DNA from: JAKFEW01 sp036675505
Lineage (GTDB): Bacteria > Cyanobacteriota > Sericytochromatia > S15B-MN24 > JAQBPE01
Direction of reading: 5' to 3'
Assembly (NCBI GenBank): GCA_036675505.1
Contig: JAKFEW010000156.1
Span: 32,234 to 96,233, forward strand
Length of the DNA stretch: 64,000 bases
Part shown: piece by piece, positions 15,092 through 23,363 of the stretch
Position numbering within the stretch: the stretch's first letter is position 1
Layout of the letters: each line of letters opens with the position of its first letter
The notes under the pieces: generated by a model
Database searches by the model: none
What the model saw: only the letters and a program-made list of their open reading frames with translations
What the model was told of the DNA's origin: nothing
Program-made: the position numbers and the translations under genes

Positions 15092-17203
15092 ATGGACCTG
15101 AAATATTACGTCGGGATCTTCCTCCGCCGGTGGTGGATGTTGGTCCTTTCGACGATCCTGGTGGGCGGGGTCACGGCCTGGAAGGTCAGCAACATGCCGA
15201 CCTCTTACTCGGCCCGCGTCCGCCTGCTCTACGAGGCGAACAACGTCGCGACCTCGGTACTCACCAACGCCGGCATCTCGTATCCGATGTCGTGGAACAA
15301 CCCGGTCGACACGCAACTGCAGCTGATCACCACCCGGCCGAACGTCGAGGAAGTGATCAAGCGCCTGGGCCTCGATCAGGGCGTCGCGCGCATCTCTCCA
15401 GAGGGAATCCTGGGTGGCCTGTCCGCCGAGGTCGACCGCAACACGGACATCATCGTGCTGCGCTACAGCTCCAACGACCCCGAGCGCACCGTCAGGGTCG
15501 TCAACGAGGTGGGACGCGTCTTCGTCGAGCGCAACCGCTCCTACCACAAGGAAGCCGCGCGCCAGACCCGGCAGTTCATCGAAGAGCAGCTCACCAAGAC
15601 CGAGGTGATGCTCAACGAGGCGGAAGACGAGCTGGCTCGCTTCCGATTGACGAACAAGGTGTTCCAGGTCTCGTCCCTGGGCGGCTTGACGGCCGAGCGC
15701 CTGGCCGAGATCGACTCCACGTTCATCGACATGGATATGGAGAAGCGCATGATCGCGGCCAAGCAGGCCGAGGCCCGGCGCCACCTCGAGCTGACCGACC
15801 TCGGCCTCGCGCGCCGGCTCGAGAAGCTGCGCGCGGATTCGCTGTACGCGGCGCTCCAGGGCGCGGTCACGAAGGAAGAAGCCCAGCTCGCCGTCGACAA
15901 GGCCACTTACACCGAAGATTCACTCGAGGTCCGCAATGCAGAAGCGCGCATGAGCAAGCTCAAGAGCTCGCTCACGGCGCGCGTGCGGGCCGTGGTCGGC
16001 GCGGGGTTGGACGATCGGGACCTGATGGCCGGTCGCACCGCCACCGAGCAGAAGTACCTGGAGGACCTGGTCAAAGCAGAGTCCGAACTGGCCATCATCA
16101 GCGCCCGCGCAGGGGCCCTCGAAAGCAAGCGTGGCGTCTACGAATCGCGCTTCGCCGAGCTGCCGGCCAAGGACCGCGAGCTCACCCAGCTGATGCGCCG
16201 CCAGGCCGCCGCCGCGGAGACTTACAACGTCTTCGTGCGCAGGATGCAGGAGATGCGCATCACCGAGGCGATCAATGTAGGCAACGTCCGCATCGTGGAA
16301 GAGGCCTCGGTGGCCGCAGCGATGATCGCGCCCAAGAGCAAGCTGGTCGGCCTGGCGTGCGCGCTCGGCTTCGTTTTCGGCATTGGCCTCGCGCTGCTGG
16401 TCGAGTTCCTCGACGATCGCATCCGCCGCCCCGAAGAGGCGGAGAACGTCCTGGAGTTGCCGATCCTCGGCCTGCTGCCCTGGATCGAGGGCCGCGAGAA
16501 AGCCCACAAGCGCCTCGTGGTGCTCGAAGATCCACGCTCGCCGGTCACCGAGTCGTACCGGGCGCTCCAAACCTATACGCGCATGGTCGACCCGGACACC
16601 GAGCAGAAATGCATCATGATCACGAGCCCGGGGCCCAAGGAAGGCAAGTCGACCGTGCTCGCGAACCTGGCCATCACCTCGGCCCAGCTCGGCAAGCGCA
16701 CGCTGGTGATCGACACCGACCTGCGTGCGCCCTCGCAGCACATCAACTTCGACCGCCCGAACCTGATGGGCATCTACGACGTGGTTTACGAAGGCCTGCC
16801 GGTCGAGGAAGCCATTCAGCCCACGGACGTCGACCACCTCGACATCCTTTGCACGGGCCCCGTTCCGCCCGACCCCGTGCAAACCCTGCACTCCGAGGCC
16901 TTCAAGAAACTCTTCGAGCGCCTGCGCAAAGACTACGACGCGATCTTCTTCGACTCGCCGCCGATCAACCTGTTCACCGACGCCGCCGTGCTCGGCCGCA
17001 TGATGGACAGCGTGCTGCTGGTGGTCGACGTCCGCTCGACCACGCGCAACGGCACGCTCACCGCCAAGGGCCTGCTGCTCAAGGCGCGCGTGCCGCTGCG
17101 GGGCATGGTCGTGAAGAACATGTCCTACAAGATGAGCCGCTACCACAACCGTTACTTCGAGCGGTACTACATGGACCGCTTGAAGCACATGGCTGACGAG
17201 TAG
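15092..17203 (+). CDS. Wzz/BY-kinase polysaccharide co-polymerase (tyrosine autokinase)
   Basis: This 703-residue protein has an N-terminal Wzz domain with a membrane helix (about 15-33), a long periplasmic coiled-coil region (about 150-400, including a PAKDRELTQLMRRQ-like stretch), a second helix (about 410-430) and a cytosolic BY-kinase. Walker A is GPKEGKST (514-521), followed by VIDTDLRAP (Walker A'). The C-terminus carries a tyrosine cluster (Tyr679, 684, 688, 692, 693) that serves as autophosphorylation sites in this family. It controls polymer length and export. No Wzx flippase or Wzy polymerase is present in the window. Confidence 0.94.
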   Translation: MDLKYYVGIFLRRWWMLVLSTILVGGVTAWKVSNMPTSYSARVRLLYEANNVATSVLTNAGISYPMSWNNPVDTQLQLITTRPNVEEVIKRLGLDQGVARISPEGILGGLSAEVDRNTDIIVLRYSSNDPERTVRVVNEVGRVFVERNRSYHKEAARQTRQFIEEQLTKTEVMLNEAEDELARFRLTNKVFQVSSLGGLTAERLAEIDSTFIDMDMEKRMIAAKQAEARRHLELTDLGLARRLEKLRADSLYAALQGAVTKEEAQLAVDKATYTEDSLEVRNAEARMSKLKSSLTARVRAVVGAGLDDRDLMAGRTATEQKYLEDLVKAESELAIISARAGALESKRGVYESRFAELPAKDRELTQLMRRQAAAAETYNVFVRRMQEMRITEAINVGNVRIVEEASVAAAMIAPKSKLVGLACALGFVFGIGLALLVEFLDDRIRRPEEAENVLELPILGLLPWIEGREKAHKRLVVLEDPRSPVTESYRALQTYTRMVDPDTEQKCIMITSPGPKEGKSTVLANLAITSAQLGKRTLVIDTDLRAPSQHINFDRPNLMGIYDVVYEGLPVEEAIQPTDVDHLDILCTGPVPPDPVQTLHSEAFKKLFERLRKDYDAIFFDSPPINLFTDAAVLGRMMDSVLLVVDVRSTTRNGTLTAKGLLLKARVPLRGMVVKNMSYKMSRYHNRYFERYYMDRLKHMADE

Positions 17204-17213
17204 GGCTGGCGCG

Positions 17214-17558
17214 ATGGGCCGTGGGGAGCGGGTGATCGTCGGGGTGTTTTGCCTGGCCTGCCTGGCGATTCCGATCGGCATGCTCCTGAACGGTGTCCTC
17301 GACTTCGAGGAGCCAGACATGGGTGGCGGCCACATCAAGACCGTCAGGCACCTGGAAGTGCTCAAGGTGCAAAGGCGCGCCAGCGGTAACAGGCTGCCCG
17401 TCTTCACCAACAACAATGGACGCCCGGTCGAGGAGCGGTCCGGGTTCGATTTCCCCACCACGGAAACTGAAGGCCGTGTCCACACCGACACCAGCGAGAT
17501 CCCCATGCGTGAGTACAAAACCAGGGGCATCAAGCCGCAAGTTACCACGGAGGAATAG
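17214..17558 (+). CDS. small membrane protein, last gene of exopolysaccharide operon
   Basis: This 114-residue protein has one N-terminal hydrophobic helix (about 7-27) and a polar, probably periplasmic, tail with many Thr, Glu and Arg residues. I recognise no family. It starts 10 bp after the BY-kinase gene and is followed by a strong terminator, so it belongs to the exopolysaccharide transcript; a role in export is inferred from position only. Confidence 0.7.
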   Translation: MGRGERVIVGVFCLACLAIPIGMLLNGVLDFEEPDMGGGHIKTVRHLEVLKVQRRASGNRLPVFTNNNGRPVEERSGFDFPTTETEGRVHTDTSEIPMREYKTRGIKPQVTTEE

Positions 17559-17576
17559 CGCTGTGCGCAGCACCCT

Positions 17577-17600
17577 GGCGGCCGTTGTGCCGCCTTTTTT
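17577..17600 (+). terminator. intrinsic terminator of exopolysaccharide operon
   Basis: GGCGGC (17577-17582) pairs with GCCGCC (17589-17594) around a 6-nt loop, followed by six T (17595-17600). It lies about 20 nt after the stop. Confidence 0.9.
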
Positions 17601-17644
17601 GGCGTGCTACCTTCCGTAATAACTCTTTACATTGGAGGTGCGGG

Positions 17645-17920
17645 ATGTTGGGCTTTCTGCTGATGCTGCTGGTGGCAGCCATCGTGGGGTTCATTGGGGA
17701 CGCCCTGGTGCCAGGTCGGATGCCTGGCGGCTGGGTCGGCGCAATCCTGGCGGGTCTCCTGGGTTCAGCGGTCGGTGGCTACCTGTTCAACGCGCTGAAC
17801 ATACCGGTTGGGCCCGTCATCGGCGGGCTCGCGATAGTTCCTTCAATCCTGGGTGCGGCGCTGGTCGTGGCGCTGCTGAGCGCGCTTTCGGGCGCGTTGG
17901 CGCGCGGCGGTCGGTATTAG
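17645..17920 (+). CDS. GlsB/YeaQ/YmgE-family (transglycosylase-associated) membrane protein
   Basis: This 91-residue protein is mostly hydrophobic with three helices and the family pattern GDALVPGRMPGGWVGAILAGLLGSAVGGYL. Members are small stress-related inner-membrane proteins of unknown mechanism. The ATG at 17645 has GGAGG upstream; a longer frame has none. It is followed by YtxH and MscS-like genes, an envelope-stress grouping. Confidence 0.85.
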   Translation: MLGFLLMLLVAAIVGFIGDALVPGRMPGGWVGAILAGLLGSAVGGYLFNALNIPVGPVIGGLAIVPSILGAALVVALLSALSGALARGGRY

Positions 17921-17950
17921 GCTTTCGGCCTGAGTTGTGAGGAGGGTGCG

Positions 17951-18337
17951 ATGTTCCGTCTGGGTTCACTACTGGTCGGTGGCTTGATCGGAGCCGGCAT
18001 CGCCATGCTGGCCTCGCCGCGCAACGGCGAAGAGGTCCGGCGGGACCTCAAGAACCGTTTGAACGACCGGTACGGTGATCAGATCGAAAAGGGGCGCCTG
18101 CGGGCGACCGAGCTGATCAAGACCGGCCGCGAAATCCTCGATGAGCGCCTGGCCGTGGGCCAGGACCTGGTGAACACGGCCATCGAACGGGCCCGGACGA
18201 CCATCGACGAGGTTGCCGAGTCGCGGGCGCCAGGCGGTGGCAGCCACATCGGGGCGGGCCCCGACGAGGCCGTCGACATCACGGCCGAGGCCGACCGGGC
18301 CTCGGCGGCCGGTCCGCCCGGCCACCAGCAATACTGA
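17951..18337 (+). CDS. YtxH domain protein
   Basis: This 128-residue protein has an N-terminal glycine-rich hydrophobic helix (LLVGGLIGAGIAMLASP), then an amphipathic coiled coil (about 25-95) and a disordered tail rich in Ala, Gly and Asp. This is the YtxH/general-stress layout. The family's molecular role is not established. The RBS GAGGAGG precedes the ATG. It lies 30 bp after the GlsB-like gene. Confidence 0.82.
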   Translation: MFRLGSLLVGGLIGAGIAMLASPRNGEEVRRDLKNRLNDRYGDQIEKGRLRATELIKTGREILDERLAVGQDLVNTAIERARTTIDEVAESRAPGGGSHIGAGPDEAVDITAEADRASAAGPPGHQQY

Positions 18338-18344
18338 ACCGGGC

Positions 18345-18368
18345 GGCGGGAGGGATGACCCTCCCGCC
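18345..18368 (+). terminator. hairpin between YtxH and MscS-like genes
   Basis: A perfect 10-bp GC stem (18345-18354 with 18359-18368) has an ATGA loop. No T-run follows, so it may attenuate, protect mRNA ends or act as a factor-dependent terminator rather than a full stop. Confidence 0.5.
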
Positions 18369-18403
18369 TCGCGCTTTCGGGGGATGAGGAAGGAGGAGAT
18401 TCC

Positions 18404-19393
18404 ATGCCCACGACCACGGCGGTCACGGACTGGGGCGTGGCGACCTGGACGGCGTTCACCGCCGGACTGGCGACGTTCTATGCTTTCGTGCCGAACTTGA
18501 TTGGCGCCCTGCTGATCCTGCTGATTGGCTGGGGAATCGCATCGCTGCTGTATGCGCTGACCGACCGCGTGCTGGATGCCCTGCGCTTCGACGCGCTGAT
18601 GGCACGCACCGGGGTCGACGATGCCATCAACCGTTCAGGGGTTCGGATCGATCCGAGCAACCTGGTTGCCGCGCTGGTGAAGTGGACGGTGTTGCTGGTG
18701 GCCTTCATGATGGCCGCGGACGCGCTGAACCTGACCCAGGTGTCGGTCGGCATCTCGGCGATCCTGGCGTACATCCCGAACGTGGTGGCCGCGGTCGCGA
18801 TCCTCGCGCTCGGCGTGCTGCTCGCGGGCTTCGTGTCACAGCTGGTGCGAGGTGCTGCCGCGACGGCAGGCTTGCGCACCGCGGACCTGATGGCCGACCT
18901 CTCGTATTGGGCGATCACGATCTTCGCGGCGCTGGGCGCGATCGGCCAGCTGAACATCGCGCCGACGCTCGTGCAGACGCTCTACACCGCGGTCATCGCG
19001 GCAGTCGCCCTGGCCGCGGCGCTGGCGTTCGGCCTCGGAATGCGCGAGCAGGCCCGCGACGTCGTCGCCGGCCGTGCGCTAGCCGAACAGCTCCATGCAG
19101 GTGACGAAATCGAGGTGGAGGAGCTACGCGGGCGGATCCGCACGATCGGCGCGATCAAGACGCTGATCGAGACCGCCAACGGCCTCATGAGCGTGCCGAA
19201 CCACATCCTCGCGGACCGCACCTTCCGCCTGACGGCAGGCGGCTCGCGCCTGGCGACGGCCGGCGGCGGCGGCGGCGAGGCTCGCTCGCGGCACGTCATC
19301 ACGCCGGACGAGCTGCGCAAGTCGCAAGCCCACCGGCCGTCCTGGGTCGAGGACCCGACCCAGCCGCTGGGCGAGGAGGATGCAGGAATCTAG
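18404..19393 (+). CDS. MscS-like mechanosensitive channel family protein
   Basis: This 329-residue protein has four to five membrane helices (about 20-215), including TM-helix repeats with LIGALLILLIGWGIASLLY and ILALGVLLAGFVSQLVRGAA, and a short cytosolic beta-like domain (about 225-275, GDEIEVEELRGRIRTIGAIKTLIETA) ending before a polar tail. The cytosolic domain has the layout of the MscS beta domain, which would make this a small channel relieving osmotic pressure. A strong AGGAGG RBS precedes the start. Its stop abuts the DUF512 stop with no base between. Confidence 0.8.
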   Translation: MPTTTAVTDWGVATWTAFTAGLATFYAFVPNLIGALLILLIGWGIASLLYALTDRVLDALRFDALMARTGVDDAINRSGVRIDPSNLVAALVKWTVLLVAFMMAADALNLTQVSVGISAILAYIPNVVAAVAILALGVLLAGFVSQLVRGAAATAGLRTADLMADLSYWAITIFAALGAIGQLNIAPTLVQTLYTAVIAAVALAAALAFGLGMREQARDVVAGRALAEQLHAGDEIEVEELRGRIRTIGAIKTLIETANGLMSVPNHILADRTFRLTAGGSRLATAGGGGGEARSRHVITPDELRKSQAHRPSWVEDPTQPLGEEDAGI

Positions 19394-20800
19394 CTAATTG
19401 AGCGCGGCGAGCGGGAGGTTTGGCTCGTAAGGGCCGTGGTAAGCTCGCTCGCCGCCTCTCAAGCTGTGCTCGCCGGTGCCCAGCACGCCGGACACGAGGC
19501 CGCGGGCGGAGTTCTCGACTGCCGCGACCGACACGCCCAGGGATGCCGCGAGCTCAGGCACTTGTTTGCCGTCGAGCATCAGGTCCGTGCCGTCCTTGAG
19601 CATGATCCGCGAGATCACCACCTCGTCGCCGAGGTCCTGGCCCGCGAGCCCGGCCGTGACGTCCTGGTAGGTGAGCAGGCCGGTGACGGAGATCATCGGC
19701 CCCCAGAAAGGGCTCTCGAGCGGGCGCAGCAGCACCTCGAGGTTCTCGATCGTATTCAGGCGATCCACCAGGGGGCGCATGATCCGCTCGCCCGCCTGGC
19801 CCGTTACCACCGTGACCCGCCGCGGCCGGTCCAGGCGCGTGGGCAGGTGTTTGGCGAGGCGCTTGAATTCATGGGTCATGAGGGCGCCGCCGCCCACGCC
19901 GTCGCCGAGCTGCCAGTAGTCGCCGTAGTGCTGGCTGCCAGGGCCAGGCAAGTCGGCGATGAGGTAGAACTCGTCGCCCAGCCGAACGATCGGATCGCCG
20001 TAAAGCAGCTCGAAGTGCTTCTGCCAGGCCTTTACCTGGGCGATCGTCTCGCGCGCGAGCTCCTTCGAGACGGGCTCGAGCTGGGGCAAATACTTGCGGA
20101 ACTGGGAGAGGCCCACGGGCACGATCGCCACCGAGAGCAAATTCGGCATCAAGGACTCGAGGTCTCGCAGCGTTCGCTCGAGCTCCGGGCCGTCATTGAA
20201 GCCGGGGCAGAAGACGATCTGCGCATGAACGTCGATGCCGTTCTTCGCGAGCCTGCGTAGGTGCTTCATGATGTCGCCGCCCCTGGGGTGCTTGATCATG
20301 TCGGCCCGCAGCTGGGGGTTGGTGGCATGGACCGAGACGTTGAGCGGGCTCAGGCGATCCTGGTAGATGCGCTTCCAGTCGTGGGTCTTGAGGTTCGTCA
20401 ACGTGACGAAGTTGCCCTGCAAGAAGCTCAACCGGTAATCGTCGTCCATGATGTAGAGCGAGTGCCTCAGCCCGCGCGCCATCTGGTGGATGAAGCAGAA
20501 CGAGCACTTGTTGTGGCATTCGATGATGTTGTCGAAGACCGCGAGCTCGAAGCCGACGCCGAGGTCGTCGTCGATCTCCTTCTCCGCCGCCACATGGAAG
20601 ACGTCGTCGCCGCGCTTCACCTTGAGGCGAATCCGCTCTTCAGCGATCTCCCAGCGGTAGTCGATGATGTCGCGCAACGTCCGCCCGTTGACAGCCAAGA
20701 GACGGTCCCCGGGACGGAGTTCGAGCCGGGCAGCGATGCTGCCCGGCTCGATGGAAGCGACGATTCCGCCTTGCGGCTTATTCCTCGTCCGTCGTCCCAC
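19394..20800 (-). CDS. DUF512 radical SAM protein with N-terminal PDZ-like domain
   Basis: This 468-residue protein starts with a PDZ-like segment (GGIVASIEPGS through GVGFELAVFDN, about residues 11-92), followed by a radical SAM domain whose cluster Cys are Cys95, Cys99 and Cys102 (CHNKCSFC), and a C-terminal DUF512 region. The reaction is unknown. The family is common in cyanobacteria and Firmicutes. I chose the GTG at 20800 because GGAGAGG lies just upstream; it overlaps the rpsA stop by 23 bp, and no later ATG or GTG precedes the conserved PDZ core. This implies coupling to rpsA. Confidence 0.88.
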   Translation of the reverse strand: MGRRTRNKPQGGIVASIEPGSIAARLELRPGDRLLAVNGRTLRDIIDYRWEIAEERIRLKVKRGDDVFHVAAEKEIDDDLGVGFELAVFDNIIECHNKCSFCFIHQMARGLRHSLYIMDDDYRLSFLQGNFVTLTNLKTHDWKRIYQDRLSPLNVSVHATNPQLRADMIKHPRGGDIMKHLRRLAKNGIDVHAQIVFCPGFNDGPELERTLRDLESLMPNLLSVAIVPVGLSQFRKYLPQLEPVSKELARETIAQVKAWQKHFELLYGDPIVRLGDEFYLIADLPGPGSQHYGDYWQLGDGVGGGALMTHEFKRLAKHLPTRLDRPRRVTVVTGQAGERIMRPLVDRLNTIENLEVLLRPLESPFWGPMISVTGLLTYQDVTAGLAGQDLGDEVVISRIMLKDGTDLMLDGKQVPELAASLGVSVAAVENSARGLVSGVLGTGEHSLRGGERAYHGPYEPNLPLAALN

Positions 20801-21938
20801 TGGTTTCCTCTCCGGCGGGCTCTGCTCCGCTGGTTTCCTCGTCGTACGAATCTTCGTCGTCGCGCTGGGTGTAGTCCTGGGCGACATCGCGCAGGCTCAG
20901 CGAGATGCGGCGGTCTTCCGGACGGAAGCGCTTGATGACGGCGCGGATTTCCTGGCCGACGGAGACGACCTCTTCGGGCTTGACCTGGCGATCGGCCATC
21001 TCGGCGGTGGGCAGCAGGGCCTCGACGCCGGGCTCGATCTCGACGAAGGCGCCGAACGACGCGAGCTTCGTGACCTTGCCTTCGATGATTTCGCCTTCGC
21101 GGTAACGCTCGGCCAGCGTGGTCCACGGATCGGGCTGCAGCTGCTTGAGCGACAGCGAGATCTTGTGGCTGTCACGGTCGACCTTGAGGACCTTGAGGGT
21201 CAGATCATCGCCGATCTTGAGGACGTCCGACGGGTGCTGGATGCGCTGCCACGAGATCTCGGAGATCGGGAGCAGGCCGTCGATGCCGCCGAGGTCGATG
21301 AAGGCGCCGAAGTCCGCGATGCGGACGACCTTGCCCTCGACCACCTGGCCGACTTCGAGGGAAGCCAGCGTCTCGGAACGCTGCTTGCCCTTCTCGGCGG
21401 CGATGGCCTGGCGGTGCGACAGGATCAGCTTGTTGCGACGCTGGTCGACTTCGATGATCTTCAGCGGCAGCTCCTGGCCGATCAGCTCCTCGTGCGGGCC
21501 CTTGGTGCGCAGCTGCGAAGCCGGCACGAAGCCACGGAGCTTGTAGCAGTCGACGATCACGCCACCCTTCACGACGTCCTTGACGGGCGCCATGATGGTG
21601 GTTTCGCTCTCGTAGTCCTTGACCGCCTGGATCCAGCCACGGGCCTGATCGACGCGCTTCTTGGAGAGCGTCATCTGGCCGTCTTCATTCTCCTCGCGGA
21701 GGATGTACAGCTCCAGCTCGTCGCCCACCTGAACGAACTCGGCGGGGTTACCGACTGGCGTGCTCGAGAGCTCCCGGATCGGGATGATGCCTTCGGACTT
21801 GCCGCCCACGTCGACCAGAACCTCGTCGGGTGAGACTTTGATTACGAAGCCCTTCACGATATCTCCCTGCTGGAAGTTACGGAAGGTCGACTCGTAATCG
21901 ATGTTTTCGAATTCGAGACTCTCGTCGACTTGCGTCAT
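20778..21938 (-). CDS. rpsA: 30S ribosomal protein S1
   Basis: This 386-residue protein has four S1 (OB-fold) domains at about residues 23-93, 105-177, 193-263 and 278-350, for example GKVVRIADFGAFIDLGGIDGLLPISEISW, and a Glu/Asp-rich C-terminal tail. It brings mRNA to the 30S subunit. The short four-domain form is typical of Gram-positive-side and cyanobacterial lineages rather than the six-domain proteobacterial form. I chose the ATG at 21938; a longer frame upstream has no RBS. The downstream radical SAM gene overlaps its 3' end. Confidence 0.93.
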   Translation of the reverse strand: MTQVDESLEFENIDYESTFRNFQQGDIVKGFVIKVSPDEVLVDVGGKSEGIIPIRELSSTPVGNPAEFVQVGDELELYILREENEDGQMTLSKKRVDQARGWIQAVKDYESETTIMAPVKDVVKGGVIVDCYKLRGFVPASQLRTKGPHEELIGQELPLKIIEVDQRRNKLILSHRQAIAAEKGKQRSETLASLEVGQVVEGKVVRIADFGAFIDLGGIDGLLPISEISWQRIQHPSDVLKIGDDLTLKVLKVDRDSHKISLSLKQLQPDPWTTLAERYREGEIIEGKVTKLASFGAFVEIEPGVEALLPTAEMADRQVKPEEVVSVGQEIRAVIKRFRPEDRRISLSLRDVAQDYTQRDDEDSYDEETSGAEPAGEETSGTTDEE

Positions 21939-22093
21939 GAAAAGGTTTCCCCTGCTCTTTTGGTCTAGTTCGTCAGCCGGGATGGCCGGTGCCAGCCACC
22001 ACTCCCAGCGCAGCGCGTCGGTTTGGCCTCGATTTTCGGGCGTCGACGCTGTCATCACGGTGCTCGGGCGGATCGCCCTAACATGGCCCGATC

Positions 22094-22123
22094 ATTTTAC
22101 CAAGGGTGGCGGAAAATCCGCAA
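22094..22123 (-). promoter_or_regulatory. sigma70-like promoter for rpsA
   Basis: On the minus strand, TTGCGG (22118-22123) and TAAAAT (22094-22099) are separated by 18 bp. The leader to the rpsA ATG would be about 150 nt, long enough for translational autoregulation, but I see no specific structure. Confidence 0.5.
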
Positions 22124-22213
22124 GGAAGGCCGATCATCGCGCAGGTGCCGCATGGCACCTTGACGTGCGGCGTTGGTTCCTCGCACCCGGCCGATCCATG
22201 GTACGCTCGGCCC

Positions 22214-22714
22214 ATGTTACGCCGAGCCGCATCCCGCGCCACGAGCGTCCTCGCGGGCCTGGTGGGCAGGCTCCGCCGCACGCCTCGCGGGCGGCGCTGG
22301 GCCGCCGCAGCGGCCTGGATGGCGTTGATCTTCTTGATGTCGGCTCAACCCCAATCGGGCGAGCATTCCGACTTCCTGGTCCGCCTGATCACGTCCACCT
22401 TTCAGCTCGAGCCGACGCCTGAACAGGCCGTCCAATGGCACCACCTGCTCCGCAAGGGCGCGCACTTCACGGAGTACGCCGTCCTCGCGGCGTTGGCGGC
22501 CTGGGCGCTGCCCGCGGGCAGGTGGCGCTGGGTCGCGGCCTGGGCGATCGCCACCGGCTACGCGGCGACGGACGAGTTCCACCAGGCCTTCGTCCCGAAC
22601 CGTGGGCCGACGATGACGGACGTGGGCATCGACAGCATGGGCGCGGCAGCGGCCTCGGCAGCGCTCGCGCTCCTGAGCAAGGCCCGCTTGCGGACGCAGG
22701 CGGGCGCGGCGTGA
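22214..22714 (+). CDS. VanZ family membrane protein
   Basis: This 166-residue protein has four hydrophobic segments and the VanZ pattern HHLLRKGAHFTEYAVLAAL followed by DEFHQAFVPNRGPTMTDVGIDSMGA. VanZ-like proteins are small inner-membrane proteins whose biochemical activity is unclear; the name comes from teicoplanin resistance. The ATG at 22214 follows a GGTACG-type box; the RBS is weak. Its TGA overlaps the GTG of comF. Confidence 0.85.
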   Translation: MLRRAASRATSVLAGLVGRLRRTPRGRRWAAAAAWMALIFLMSAQPQSGEHSDFLVRLITSTFQLEPTPEQAVQWHHLLRKGAHFTEYAVLAALAAWALPAGRWRWVAAWAIATGYAATDEFHQAFVPNRGPTMTDVGIDSMGAAAASAALALLSKARLRTQAGAA

Positions 22715-23334
22715 GGCGTCTCCTGCGGTCGTGGGTGGCGGCGCTGTTCCGCGAGCGCTGCGTGGGCTGTGGGGCCTGGGGACTGGCCAGCGTCTGCGCG
22801 ACCTGCCACGCCGCCTGGCCGCCCGCTCCCGACGGCCCGCTGCCGGCAGGCGTCGATGCGGTGCTGGCCGCCGCGGCATACGCCGGCCCAGCCCGTGGGG
22901 CGGTGGCGGCGCTCAAGTTCGGCGGCCGGCCGCGCCTGGCGGTCCCGCTCGGCGAGTCCGTGGCGGCGCTGCCAGGCCTGCCTGGTCCACCCTGGGTGCT
23001 GGTCCCGGCGCCGCTCGCAGCGGGTCGGCGCAGGCTGCGGGGCTACAACCAGGCGGCGCTGTTGGCGCGGGCGATCGCCCGCCGTCGCGGTCACCGGATG
23101 GCGGATGTGCTGCGGCGGCGAGATTCTGCGGGGCCGCAGTCGCGGCTGGGGCGGGCGGCGCGCCTGACCAACCTGGCGGGCGCCGTCATCTGCCGGCGAC
23201 GCCTGGATGGGCTGCGCGTGATCCTGATCGACGACGTGCTGACCACCGGGGCGACCGCCGCGGCCTGCGCGGCGGCGTTGCGCGAGGCGGGCGCGGTGGC
23301 CGTCGTGGTGGCCGTCGCCGCCCGAACGCCGTAG
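22711..23334 (+). CDS. comF: ComF family phosphoribosyltransferase-like protein
   Basis: This 207-residue protein begins with a zinc-ribbon (Cys17, Cys20, Cys29, Cys32: CVGCGAWGLASVCATC), followed by a phosphoribosyltransferase fold with the PRPP loop VILIDDVLTTGAT. ComF/GntX proteins act in natural transformation and possibly in replication-linked steps at the membrane. The start is GTG overlapping the VanZ stop (GTGA). The gene is convergent with the M16-like gene, 29 bp apart. Confidence 0.88.
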   Translation: MRRLLRSWVAALFRERCVGCGAWGLASVCATCHAAWPPAPDGPLPAGVDAVLAAAAYAGPARGAVAALKFGGRPRLAVPLGESVAALPGLPGPPWVLVPAPLAAGRRRLRGYNQAALLARAIARRRGHRMADVLRRRDSAGPQSRLGRAARLTNLAGAVICRRRLDGLRVILIDDVLTTGATAAACAAALREAGAVAVVVAVAARTP

Positions 23335-23363
23335 GGGTCACCCCCGGGTCGGACGGCTGCGAC

